In this document: one piece after another, positions 56,670 through 64,000 of the stretch
Layout: every line of letters begins with the position of its first letter
Position numbering within the stretch: position 1 is the stretch's first letter
Assembly (NCBI GenBank): GCA_026399575.1
Contig: JAPLQS010000054.1
Span: forward strand, 1 to 64,000
DNA length: 64,000 nt
From: Nitrosospira sp.
GTDB taxonomy: Bacteria > Pseudomonadota > Gammaproteobacteria > Burkholderiales > Nitrosomonadaceae
Direction of reading: 5' to 3'
Notes under the pieces: model-generated
What the model was told of the DNA's origin: nothing
What the model saw: the letters and a program-made list of their open reading frames with translations, nothing else
Databases searched by the model: none
Translations under genes and position numbers: made by a program

Positions 56670-57118
56670 CCCTGCACCCACGGTAACCCCGCCGCTTTCC
56701 ATCCGCCCTTGGCGCCGCGATGGCCGGTCGCATCCTTGTCACCTTCAAAGCCTTCGAGGATGTTGTAGCAATCCAGATATCCCTCCCCGGTGGCCGTTGC
56801 AGCGGCCTGATGCGAGCGTCCGCCGGTGCGACAGAGGAACATCACCAACGCTTCCTTGTCCACCTGGCTTTGCAGATAAGTGACAAAATCCGGGTTGGTG
56901 CGCATGCCGGGGTAAGTCTGCCATTCAATTTCGATTGCGCCCGGGACTCGTCCCACCCAGTCCCATTCGGCCCTGGAGCGCACATCCACCAGTTTGGCGC
57001 CGGGGGCTTGCTGCAGCAGGGTGAACGCTTCGGCAGGAAGCAGCGCACCTTCGTATGGCAGTTCCATTTCCCTGGCGCGTTGCTGCGCCCTCTCGAGTAT
57101 TGCAGTGATGGTTCCCAT
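56666..57118 (-). CDS. Rhodanese-like domain protein
   Basis: 150 residues. One rhodanese domain, with [21 protein letters not shown] and the active-site loop [14 protein letters not shown], where the Cys is the sulfur-carrying residue. About 30 helical residues precede the domain. Rhodanese domains carry persulfide sulfur or act as protein modules; the partner is unknown. The 57119-57320 gap to glnA holds no gene. Confidence 0.85.
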   Translation of the reverse strand: MGTITAILERAQQRAREMELPYEGALLPAEAFTLLQQAPGAKLVDVRSRAEWDWVGRVPGAIEIEWQTYPGMRTNPDFVTYLQSQVDKEALVMFLCRTGGRSHQAAATATGEGYLDCYNILEGFEGDKDATGHRGAKGGWKAAGLPWVQG

Positions 57119-57320
57119 AAGTGTCTATGCCAGCGTTGATTGAAAAATGTAATGTTATTCCATTTTTGCAATTGGTGTCAGGGAACCGCTGCGCAAGTTT
57201 TGCGTGGAGCGCGTTGCCGGCAAAATACAGAAATTCACTCACTTGTTTCAGATAACAGCAGCGTGCGTGCTGATATAATCGGCTGTGCAGTTGTTTTGTA
57301 AACCTAATCTGGAGAGAAAA

Positions 57321-58730
57321 ATGGCGGTAGCCGACGTTCTGAAAATGATCCAGGACAACGAAGTCAAGTTCGTTGACCTACGCTTTACCGACACCCGCGG
57401 CAAGGAGCAGCATGTAACGGTTCCAGCTCATGCTTTCGATGCCGACCGGTTTGAGGACGGTCACGCGTTTGATGGTTCCTCCATTGCCGGCTGGAAAGGC
57501 ATCCAGGCTTCCGACATGCTGCTGATGCCCGATCCTGATACCGCCAATATGGACCCGTTCATGGATGAGGCCACGCTGATTCTCACCTGCGATGTGGTGG
57601 AGCCGGCCGACGGCAAGGGTTACGACCGCGATCCGCGCTCGCTGGCAAAGCGCGGCGAAGCCTATCTCAAGTTCACCGGCATCGGTGATACCGCTTATTT
57701 CGGCCCCGAGCCCGAATTCTTCATTTTTGATTCCGTGACCTGGCATACCGACATGTCGGGCTGTTCGGTGAAAATCGAATCCGAGGAGGCGGCCTGGAGT
57801 TCGATGGAAAAATACGAAGGCGGCAATATCGGCCATCGCCCTGCGGTGAAAGGCGGTTATTTCCCGGTTCCCCCGGTGGATTCATTGCACGATATCCGTT
57901 CCGCCATGTGCCTTGCACTGGAAGAAATGGGCGTGGAAGTGGAAGTGCACCACCATGAAGTCGCGACCGCTGGCCAGTGCGAAATCGGTACCAAGTACGG
58001 CAGCCTGGTGCAGCGCGCCGATTGGACGCAGATACTCAAATACGTGGTGCACAACGTTGCCCATTCCTACGGCAAAACGGCGACTTTCATGCCCAAGCCG
58101 ATAGTCGGCGACAACGGCTCCGGCATGCATGTCCATCAGTCGATCTGGAAGAATGGGCAGAACCTGTTTTCCGGCAACGGCTATGCGGGGCTGTCCGAAA
58201 TGGCCTTGTATTACATCGGCGGGATCATCAAGCACGCCAAGGCATTGAACGCCATCACCAACCCCGGCACCAATTCCTACAAGCGCCTGGTGCCTGGTTT
58301 TGAAGCGCCGATCAATCTTGCCTACTCGGTCAGCAACCGCTCGGCCGCAGTGCGCATACCCTACGCCAACAGTCCCAAGGGGCGGCGGATTGAAGTGCGT
58401 TTCCCCGACCCCACTGCCAATCCTTATCTTGCTTTCACTGCGCTGATGATGGCCGGGCTGGACGGGATCCAGAACAAGATCCATCCGGGTGACCCGATGG
58501 ACAAGAATCTTTATGATCTGCCGCCCGAAGAAGCAGCCGGGATTCCGAATCCCTGCGCCTCACTGGATGAAGCGCTCGACAGTCTGGACAAGGATCGTGA
58601 TTTTCTCATCCGTGGCGGGGTATTTTCCAACGACATGATCGATGCCTACATTGAGCTGAAGATGGAGGAAGTCACGCGCTTTCGCATGACCACCCATCCG
58701 GTCGAGTTCGACATGTATTACAGCCTGTAA
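57321..58730 (+). CDS. glnA: Glutamine synthetase type I
   Basis: 469 residues from ATG 57321 with GGAGAG before it. [21 protein letters not shown], written here in part, [10 protein letters not shown], and [17 protein letters not shown] are the ATP, ammonia and glutamate site blocks. NLYDLPPEE near residue 400 holds the tyrosine adenylylated by GlnE in the beta subtype. It makes glutamine from glutamate and ammonia and is the main nitrogen entry point. No convincing sigma-54 site was found upstream. Confidence 0.96.
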   Translation: MAVADVLKMIQDNEVKFVDLRFTDTRGKEQHVTVPAHAFDADRFEDGHAFDGSSIAGWKGIQASDMLLMPDPDTANMDPFMDEATLILTCDVVEPADGKGYDRDPRSLAKRGEAYLKFTGIGDTAYFGPEPEFFIFDSVTWHTDMSGCSVKIESEEAAWSSMEKYEGGNIGHRPAVKGGYFPVPPVDSLHDIRSAMCLALEEMGVEVEVHHHEVATAGQCEIGTKYGSLVQRADWTQILKYVVHNVAHSYGKTATFMPKPIVGDNGSGMHVHQSIWKNGQNLFSGNGYAGLSEMALYYIGGIIKHAKALNAITNPGTNSYKRLVPGFEAPINLAYSVSNRSAAVRIPYANSPKGRRIEVRFPDPTANPYLAFTALMMAGLDGIQNKIHPGDPMDKNLYDLPPEEAAGIPNPCASLDEALDSLDKDRDFLIRGGVFSNDMIDAYIELKMEEVTRFRMTTHPVEFDMYYSL

Positions 58731-58761
58731 CGGAACCAACAGCAATGAAAGGAAATGCTAG

Positions 58762-59424
58762 ATGAATGTTCGCGCAATCTTATTTTCTGCCGCTCTGTTG
58801 TTGTTGCTAGCCGGTTGCGGCGAGAAAGCGCCCGCTGATAAGCCTGAAACGGGCGAGTCATCGATGCCGATGGGCGAGATAACGACAGAAAAAGAGCTGC
58901 CATCGGTGCTGACGGAGGGTCTATCGCCGGAAGAGAAGTCTGAGCTGATGGACAAGATCATGCCGTCTGCGCAGAAGGAAGGCCCCACGCCGGAAGAAAA
59001 ATTCCTGCAATTGAGAAAAGATGCGGATGCAGGAAATGCCAAAGCGCAGAACGGTCTCGGCGTGATGTATTACACCGGCGAAGTGGTAACCAAGGATGCT
59101 TCAGGCAAGATCATGGATAACGACCCAGCAGCAGCAGCAGGCTGGTTCTACCGCGCCGCTGTTCAGGGCTATGCCGAAGCGCAGTTCAACCTCGGCTTGA
59201 TGTATGCCAATGGCGAGGGCGTGGCCAAGGACGAAGCCAAGGCCGTGGAATGGTTCAGAAAATCTGCCGAGCAGGGGAATGTCGATGCCCAGAATAATCT
59301 GGGTGTGATGTATTACACCGGGGAGGGCGTGCCCAAGGATGTTGCCAAGGCCAGGGAGTGGTTCAAGAAAGCCGCCGCACAGGGGAATGCCGATGCGCAG
59401 GCTAATCTCGACGCGATGAAATAG
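58762..59424 (+). CDS. Sel1-repeat lipoprotein
   Basis: 220 residues. A lipoprotein signal peptide (lipobox LLAGC, Cys at about residue 19) precedes a charged linker to residue 85, then three or four Sel1 repeats such as AKAQNGLGVMYYTGEV and AEAQFNLGLMYANGEG, and a further GVMYYTGEG copy. Sel1 repeats form a helical solenoid used in protein-protein contact. Site GGAAATGCTAG precedes the ATG. It follows glnA by 31 bases, so may be cotranscribed. Partner unknown. Confidence 0.88.
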   Translation: MNVRAILFSAALLLLLAGCGEKAPADKPETGESSMPMGEITTEKELPSVLTEGLSPEEKSELMDKIMPSAQKEGPTPEEKFLQLRKDADAGNAKAQNGLGVMYYTGEVVTKDASGKIMDNDPAAAAGWFYRAAVQGYAEAQFNLGLMYANGEGVAKDEAKAVEWFRKSAEQGNVDAQNNLGVMYYTGEGVPKDVAKAREWFKKAAAQGNADAQANLDAMK

Positions 59425-59514
59425 CAGGTACCTCTCAAAATCCAGATTTCGTCACAATACCAGTCAACCATCCCGGTTTGCATGGTATCGATACCTGAGT
59501 GCTTGGGGGCAAAG

Positions 59515-59874
59515 TCACCCTGACTTTGTTCCGCGTTCGATGCATATCCCCAGTTTTTTCACGCCGCGTATCATGCCGAGTTTCGCCACGCTGACTTTTA
59601 CCCAAGGTGCTTTGAACTCCGTCAGGATAATCTGGGCGATGTGTTCGGCCAGCGCTTCCAGCAGCGAGAAATGTTTTTGTGCAAGGGTTTCGTTGATGCG
59701 TTTGACGATGAGAGCGTAATCCAGCGCGTCCTCAAAATTATCGGTCTGGCAGGCGCGGCTGGTCGGCAAGGCAATTTCCAGGTCGAACTGGATGGTCTGC
59801 GCGACTTCGCGTTCCCACGGGTAAATGCCGATCAGGGTACTGGCCTTGAGTTCGTGCAGAAAGATAATGTCCAT
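59515..59874 (-). CDS. folB: Dihydroneopterin aldolase
   Basis: 119 residues, normal FolB length. MDIIFLHELKASTLIGIYPWE and EALAEHIAQIILTEF are the substrate-binding strand and helix; LVNR-type positions are conserved around YALIVKRINETL. FolB cleaves dihydroneopterin to hydroxymethyl-dihydropterin for folate synthesis. Convergent neighbour of plsY is a divergent start, with about 108 bases between them. Confidence 0.9.
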   Translation of the reverse strand: MDIIFLHELKASTLIGIYPWEREVAQTIQFDLEIALPTSRACQTDNFEDALDYALIVKRINETLAQKHFSLLEALAEHIAQIILTEFKAPWVKVSVAKLGMIRGVKKLGICIERGTKSG

Positions 59875-59982
59875 TATTCGATGCTTGGGTATTGAAGCGA
59901 ATTAGGGATGCTTCGTCGGCAGGTGGTTTTCACGTAGAATCAACGGGATTCTATTCTATTTGCAGAGGCGGCGCTAATCGCA

Positions 59983-60591
59983 ATGACGACGATGGTTTTC
60001 ATACTGCTGGCTTACTTGCTCGGATCCATTTCCTTCGCGCTGGTGGCGAGCTGGATTTTCAAGCTGCCCGATCCGCGTACTTATGGTTCGGGAAATCCCG
60101 GTGCCACCAATGTGCTGCGCAGCGGCAAGAAAGCGGCGGCAGTGCTGACGTTGCTGGGTGATGCCGGCAAGGGCTGGCTGGCGGTGGCATTGGCGCAGTA
60201 TTTTGCGGTCACCGCGGGGCTGGGTGGCGAAGCAGTTGCTGCAGTGGCGCTGGCGGTTCTGCTCGGCCATGTATTCCCGGTATTCCTGCGTTTCGAGGGC
60301 GGCAAAGGCGTGGCGACGGCAGTGGGCGTGCTGCTGGGATTGAACCTGGGGATGGGGCTGTTGGCGATTGCCACCTGGATTCTGGTCGCGATGATCTGGC
60401 GCATTTCCTCACTGGCCGCATTGACGGCCGCCGCGCTGGCGCCGCTTTATGCGGTTTTTTTTCTCGGTTTTGAGATGAATGCCCTGGCGGTTCTCATCAT
60501 GTCGCTGCTGCTGATCTGGCGGCACAAGTCGAACATTTCCAATCTGATTGCGGGCAAGGAAGCGCGTATCGGCAAGAGTGGTACATCGTAG
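59983..60591 (+). CDS. plsY: Acyl-phosphate glycerol-3-phosphate acyltransferase
   Basis: 202 residues with about five membrane helices. SYLLGSISFALVAS-like start, DPRTYGSGNPGATNVLRSG (phosphate-binding block), and RFEGGKGVATAVGVLLG are the three PlsY motifs. It makes lysophosphatidate from acyl phosphate, the first step of phospholipid synthesis. Next gene tsaD is convergent, adjoining at 60591/60592. Confidence 0.93.
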   Translation: MTTMVFILLAYLLGSISFALVASWIFKLPDPRTYGSGNPGATNVLRSGKKAAAVLTLLGDAGKGWLAVALAQYFAVTAGLGGEAVAAVALAVLLGHVFPVFLRFEGGKGVATAVGVLLGLNLGMGLLAIATWILVAMIWRISSLAALTAAALAPLYAVFFLGFEMNALAVLIMSLLLIWRHKSNISNLIAGKEARIGKSGTS

Positions 60592-61626
60592 CTAAGGCGT
60601 TTCCAACAGTTCCAGATCCCAGCGCGCCCTTACCGTAAAACTACCCACCAGCTGGTTCCTGATTCCTGCTTGCTGCAGCCGCATTGCGCCTGCGAATGCG
60701 ATCATGGCGCCATTGTCGGTGCAGAACTCAAGTTCGGGATAGAAAACGACCGCCCCCGTTTCTGCTGCACGGCGCGAGAGACTTGCGCGCAACTGACGGT
60801 TGGCGCCTACGCCGCCTGCAACCACCAGTTGGGTGAGGCCGGTCTGGGTCAGCGCCGCCAGCGATTTTTCCGTCAGCACCTCCACTATCGCTTCCTGGAA
60901 GGCAAGCGCGATGCCGCCCCGAGTCTGCTGCGTGATGCCGTGCTTGTTTGTCAGCGTGAGCACGGCAGTTTTCAGGCCGCTGAAGCTGAAATTGAGATCG
61001 CCGCTGTGCAGCATGGGACGGGGAAGCTTGAACTGCTTCGGTTTGCCCGATCTGGAAAATTCTTCGGCGAGTTCTGACAGCGCCGGGCCGCCGGGGTAAC
61101 CCAGTCCCAGCAGTTTCGCGGTTTTGTCAAAGGCTTCACCTGCCGCGTCGTCCACGGTTTCGCCCAGCAATTTGTAGCGACCGACGCCGCTCACTTCCAT
61201 CAACTGGGTATGACCGCCGGAGACCAGCAGCGCCACAAACGGGAAAACCGGCGCAGGAGTAGACAGCAGCGGGGACAGGAGGTGTCCTTCAAGATGATGA
61301 ATACCCAGCACCGGAACCTTGAGCGCGAAACCCATTGCTGCGGCGACACTGGCTCCCACCAGCAGCGCCCCTGCCAGCCCCGGGCCTTGGGTATAGGCAA
61401 TCGCGCCGACATCCTGCAATTCCAGCTTCGCTGCTGCCAGGGTCTGCCTGATCAAGGGCAAGACCCGCCGGATGTGGTCACGCGAAGCAAGTTCCGGCAC
61501 CACGCCGCCGTATTCGCTGTGCATTTCCGTTTGCGAATACAGCGCATGGCCCAACAGGCCGTGCTCTGTATGGTAGAGCGCGATGCCGGTTTCGTCACAG
61601 GAGGTTTCGATGCCGAGTACAAGCAA
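60592..61626 (-). CDS. tsaD: tRNA threonylcarbamoyladenosine synthesis protein
   Basis: 344 residues. [18 protein letters not shown] opens the ASKHA fold; [10 protein letters not shown] carries the metal-binding His pair and [13 protein letters not shown] the nucleotide-binding glycine loop. TsaD with TsaB and TsaE transfers threonylcarbamoyl to A37 of ANN-reading tRNAs. Divergent from rpsU, the common arrangement in proteobacteria. Confidence 0.95.
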   Translation of the reverse strand: MLVLGIETSCDETGIALYHTEHGLLGHALYSQTEMHSEYGGVVPELASRDHIRRVLPLIRQTLAAAKLELQDVGAIAYTQGPGLAGALLVGASVAAAMGFALKVPVLGIHHLEGHLLSPLLSTPAPVFPFVALLVSGGHTQLMEVSGVGRYKLLGETVDDAAGEAFDKTAKLLGLGYPGGPALSELAEEFSRSGKPKQFKLPRPMLHSGDLNFSFSGLKTAVLTLTNKHGITQQTRGGIALAFQEAIVEVLTEKSLAALTQTGLTQLVVAGGVGANRQLRASLSRRAAETGAVVFYPELEFCTDNGAMIAFAGAMRLQQAGIRNQLVGSFTVRARWDLELLETP

Positions 61627-61650
61627 GGGAGTGATGGAAGAATTACTCTT

Positions 61651-61678
61651 TTACAATAAGATTCATGCTGATATAATG
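61651..61678 (+). promoter_or_regulatory. Sigma-70 promoter of rpsU-yqeY-dnaG
   Basis: TTTACA (61651-61656) and TATAAT (61673-61678) are 16 bases apart, 60 bases ahead of rpsU. It fits the macromolecular synthesis operon promoter location. Confidence 0.7.
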
Positions 61679-61738
61679 CCGGGCTTTCTTCACATTACAC
61701 TCTTCGACTAATATTTTTAAGGAAAGGATCGCATCTTC

Positions 61739-61951
61739 ATGACCACTATCAAAGTTAAGGAAAACGAGCCGTTCGAAGTAGCCATGCGCCGCTTCAAGCG
61801 TACCATAGAAAAAACCGGGCTGCTTACCGAGCTGCGTGCCAGAGAGTTTTACGAGAAACCCACCGCCGAACGCAAACGCAAGCTTGCCGCCGCGGTCAAA
61901 CGCACTTACAAGCGCCTGCGCAGTCAACTGCTCCCGCCGAAACTTTACTAG
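61739..61951 (+). CDS. rpsU: 30S ribosomal protein S21
   Basis: 70 residues, basic. [20 protein letters not shown] and [20 protein letters not shown] are the S21 helices. It contacts the 3' minor domain of 16S rRNA and helps mRNA binding. AAGGA lies about 10 bases upstream of ATG 61739. First gene of the rpsU-yqeY-dnaG operon. Confidence 0.96.
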   Translation: MTTIKVKENEPFEVAMRRFKRTIEKTGLLTELRAREFYEKPTAERKRKLAAAVKRTYKRLRSQLLPPKLY

Positions 61952-62017
61952 TCGTTCCAGCAAGATGCGCAGCATCTGGCGTCAAGCCGGGTTCCGCCGC
62001 AATAAACAGTATTCAAT

Positions 62018-62436
62018 ATGAGCCTCAAACAGCAGATCACCGAAGACATGAAAACCGCGATGCGGGCGGGCGACACCAAGCGCCGCGATGCCATCCGGTT
62101 GTTGCAGGCTGCGATCAAGCAGCGCGAGGTGGACGAGCGCATTGAGCTGGACGATGCCGCTGTAGTCGCGGTGATCGAGAAAATGCTCAAACAGCGCAGG
62201 GACTCCATCAGTCAGTACGAGGCCGCGCAGCGGCAGGACCTGGCGGATGCCGAAAAGTATGAAGTGGGCGTATTGCAGACTTATATGCCGCAAGCATTGA
62301 GCGACGCCGAGGTGGAAGCGGCGCCCAGGGGCAGCAGGACATGGGCAAGGTGATGGCGCTGCTCAAGCCCAGGCTTGCCGGACGCGCCGACATGGGCAAA
62401 GTGTCTGCTCTGGTCAAGGCCAGGCTCTCTGCCTGA
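62018..62436 (+). pseudogene. yqeY: YqeY/GatB-tail protein with internal deletion and frameshift
   Basis: The N-terminal frame reads MSLKQQITEDMKTAMRAGD to LSDAEVEAA and then a short unrelated tail ending at 62353. The natural C-terminus, QQDMGKVMALLKPRLAGRAD and on, continues in a different frame to 62436. Relative to YqeY (about 148 residues) roughly 11 residues are missing at the join near 62322, so a deletion not divisible by three is likely. YqeY resembles the tRNA-dependent amidotransferase tail domain; its role is unclear. A sequencing error is less likely than for tolC because bases are missing rather than one indel. Confidence 0.75.
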
Positions 62437-62546
62437 GTTTTATCTTATCTAGCTGTTTCTAAAGTTATTTCACTTGTTTCCTGGTAGATTTTCGCGGTAA
62501 CTGGCGCCGGTGCGGGTCCCTGCTCCTTCATTCTCAGAAATTACCC

Positions 62547-62577
62547 TATAATCAGACAAGCCCGTTGGCCTCGTCTG
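62547..62577 (+). promoter_or_regulatory. Possible -10 and hairpin before dnaG
   Basis: TATAAT (62547-62552) is followed by CAGAC (62553-62557) pairing with GTCTG (62573-62577), partly extended. It could be an internal promoter or an attenuator or processing site between yqeY and dnaG. No good -35 is visible. Confidence 0.25.
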
Positions 62578-62603
62578 AAATATTATTGGCTTCATCTCCA
62601 TAA

Positions 62604-64000
62604 ATGATTCCCCAGTCGTTCATTCAGGATCTGCTCAACCGCGTGGATATCGTCGATGTCATCGAACGTCACGTGCCACTCAAGAAAGCGGGTACCAATT
62701 ACAGCGCCTGTTGTCCATTTCATAGCGAGAAAACACCTTCGTTCACGGTGAGTCCTACCAAGCAGTTTTATCACTGTTTTGGTTGCGGTGCGCACGGCAG
62801 CGCCGTCGGTTTCATGATGGAGTACGGCGGTCTTAATTTCATTGAGGCAGTGAATGATCTGGCGGATCGCGTCGGCATGCAGGTTCCGCAGATGCAGCCG
62901 GAATCCCGTCCCGGAATGGCTAGATCTGGAGGACAGAGCGCAGGGAATTCCTCGCAGGATCTGTTTGAAGTGATGAACACCGCCACGCGGTTTTATCGGG
63001 AACAACTCAAACATTCCGAGAGTGCCATTGCTTATCTGAAAAAACGCGGTTTGACCGGCGAGACCGCTGCCCGCTTTGCGATCGGCTACGCGCCTGCCGG
63101 TTGGCAGAATCTGGCCGCAGTATTTCCTGATTACCAGGCAAAAATGCCGACGGATCCGCTGGTTGAGGCAGGGCTGGTGATTGAGAACGATGACGGTAAG
63201 CGCTATGACCGTTTCCGCGATCGCATCATGTTTCCTATCCTCAATCAGAAAGGGATGATCGTTGGTTTTGGTGGGCGCGTGCTGGAGCAGGGTGAGCCCA
63301 AATATCTCAATTCTCCCGAAACGCCGCTGTTCGAGAAAGGCCGTGAGCTCTACAACCTGTTCGGCGCACGCAAGGCGATCCGTGAGGCGGGGAGGGTGGT
63401 GGTGGTGGAAGGATACATGGATGTGGTGGCACTGTCGCAGCATGGCATCGATTATGCCGTGGCTGCGCTGGGCACCGCCACCACCCCTTACCATGTGCAG
63501 AAACTGCTGCGTCAGACTGATGATGTGGTGTTCTGTTTCGATGGCGACAACGCCGGCAGAAAGGCAGCCTGGCGCGCGCTGGAGAACAGCCTGGCGCAAC
63601 TGGTGGACGGCAAGAGCCTCAGCTTTCTGTTCCTGCCCGAGGGCGAAGACCCGGATAGCTATGTGCGCAAGTCCGGCAAGGAGGCTTTCGAGGGATTGCT
63701 CAGCCAGGCACTGCCTTTGTCCGTTTTTCTATTCAAGGAGTTGTCAGCGCACACTGACCTGCAAACCAGCGAAGGGCGCGCCAAACTGGTGCAGGAGGCA
63801 AAACCGCTGCTGGCGCAGGTTACTGCGCCGACGCTCGCGTTGATGTTGCTAAAGCGGCTGGCCGAACTCAGTGGCACCAGTCAGGGAGAGCTGGAGAACC
63901 TGTTGCAGATCAGGCGTGTCTCATCCTCCCCATCACCCCGCCCAAGAGCGCCGCGACCACAGCCCGCCTCACCCTATCGCTGGCTGCTGCAGGTGTTGCT
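62604..64000 (+). CDS. dnaG: DNA primase, 5' part
   Basis: Frame open from ATG 62604 to the window end (465 codons, no stop); the full protein is about 580-600 residues, so the C-terminal helicase-binding domain is cut off. N-terminal zinc finger CCPFHSEKTPSFTVSPTKQF then YHCFGCGAHG (CHC2), RNA polymerase domain with VVVVEGYMDVVAL and the Toprim acids in CFDGDNAGRKAA. DnaG makes RNA primers for replication. Last gene of the rpsU operon here. Confidence 0.95.
   Translation, partial: MIPQSFIQDLLNRVDIVDVIERHVPLKKAGTNYSACCPFHSEKTPSFTVSPTKQFYHCFGCGAHGSAVGFMMEYGGLNFIEAVNDLADRVGMQVPQMQPESRPGMARSGGQSAGNSSQDLFEVMNTATRFYREQLKHSESAIAYLKKRGLTGETAARFAIGYAPAGWQNLAAVFPDYQAKMPTDPLVEAGLVIENDDGKRYDRFRDRIMFPILNQKGMIVGFGGRVLEQGEPKYLNSPETPLFEKGRELYNLFGARKAIREAGRVVVVEGYMDVVALSQHGIDYAVAALGTATTPYHVQKLLRQTDDVVFCFDGDNAGRKAAWRALENSLAQLVDGKSLSFLFLPEGEDPDSYVRKSGKEAFEGLLSQALPLSVFLFKELSAHTDLQTSEGRAKLVQEAKPLLAQVTAPTLALMLLKRLAELSGTSQGELENLLQIRRVSSSPSPRPRAPRPQPASPYRWLLQVL

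Noticed and set aside
57200-57216. Sigma-54 promoter before glnA (TGG...TTGC)
   Set aside because: GG and GC are 8 bases apart instead of 10, outside the sigma-54 spacing.
62592-63599. 335-codon minus-strand frame
   Set aside because: It is antisense to the clear dnaG coding frame, whose zinc finger and Toprim motifs are intact.

Overview
The window looks like a chromosomal segment of a betaproteobacterium, probably of the Nitrosomonadales (Gallionella/Sulfuricella-like). This rests on the protein sequences of ThiC, GlnA, PlsY, TsaD, RpsU and DnaG, the pcm-tolC neighbourhood and a dense REP/RAYT repeat system. No rRNA or tRNA gene is visible, so the placement is inference.

1-2.4 kb is mobile and repeat-rich. 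It holds the 3' end of a HipA-like kinase gene, a 238-bp MITE-like element whose TAA target duplication coincides with that gene's stop codon, a RelB/YafQ-type toxin-antitoxin pair, and a RAYT transposase gene bracketed by about a dozen REP palindromes.

2.4-50.4 kb is one very large surface-glycan locus. 2.4-16 kb (minus strand) carries an O-antigen module: a WbpM-like dehydratase, a WbpL-like initiating transferase, a WbpV/K-like SDR, Wzz, a putative Wzy, glycosyltransferases and sugar SDRs. 16.6-24.2 kb (plus strand) is a legionaminic-acid-type pathway: SDR, LegC, NeuD-like acyltransferase, LegI, LegG, formyltransferase, PIG-L deacetylase and PtmE-like nucleotidyltransferase. 24.3-30 kb is a patchwork with a transposase scrap, an AT-rich GMC oxidoreductase, a methyltransferase pseudogene, a KdnA-like aminotransferase, a CMP-sugar synthetase and an unrecognised protein. 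30-39 kb holds an LhgO-like oxidase, a PhyH dioxygenase, an intact IS256-family insertion with a perfect 8-bp target duplication, three methyltransferases, a large unrecognised protein and WbqC. 39-46.4 kb (minus strand) is a pseudaminic-acid-type operon: PseB, PseC, PseF, PIG-L deacetylase, PseG, NeuB-family synthase, formyltransferase and aminotransferase, with WbqC at its end. The locus closes with a PglK/MsbA-like ABC exporter, a MarR-type EPS regulator and a WaaL-like ligase.

The genes combine into a coherent plan. Two nonulosonic acids are made and CMP-activated, each with a formyltransferase and a PIG-L deacetylase, and are probably built into an O-antigen-type glycan that is started by WbpL, exported by Wzy/Wzz and/or the ABC flippase, and joined to lipid A by WaaL.

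50.4-64 kb is ordinary housekeeping DNA: tolC (frameshifted), pcm, a TPP riboswitch with thiC, panE, uppP, a rhodanese, glnA, a Sel1 lipoprotein, folB, plsY, tsaD, and the rpsU-yqeY-dnaG operon with yqeY frameshifted and dnaG running off the window. Three genes carry lesions (26.2, 51.1 and 62.3 kb); the two frameshifts could be sequence errors.
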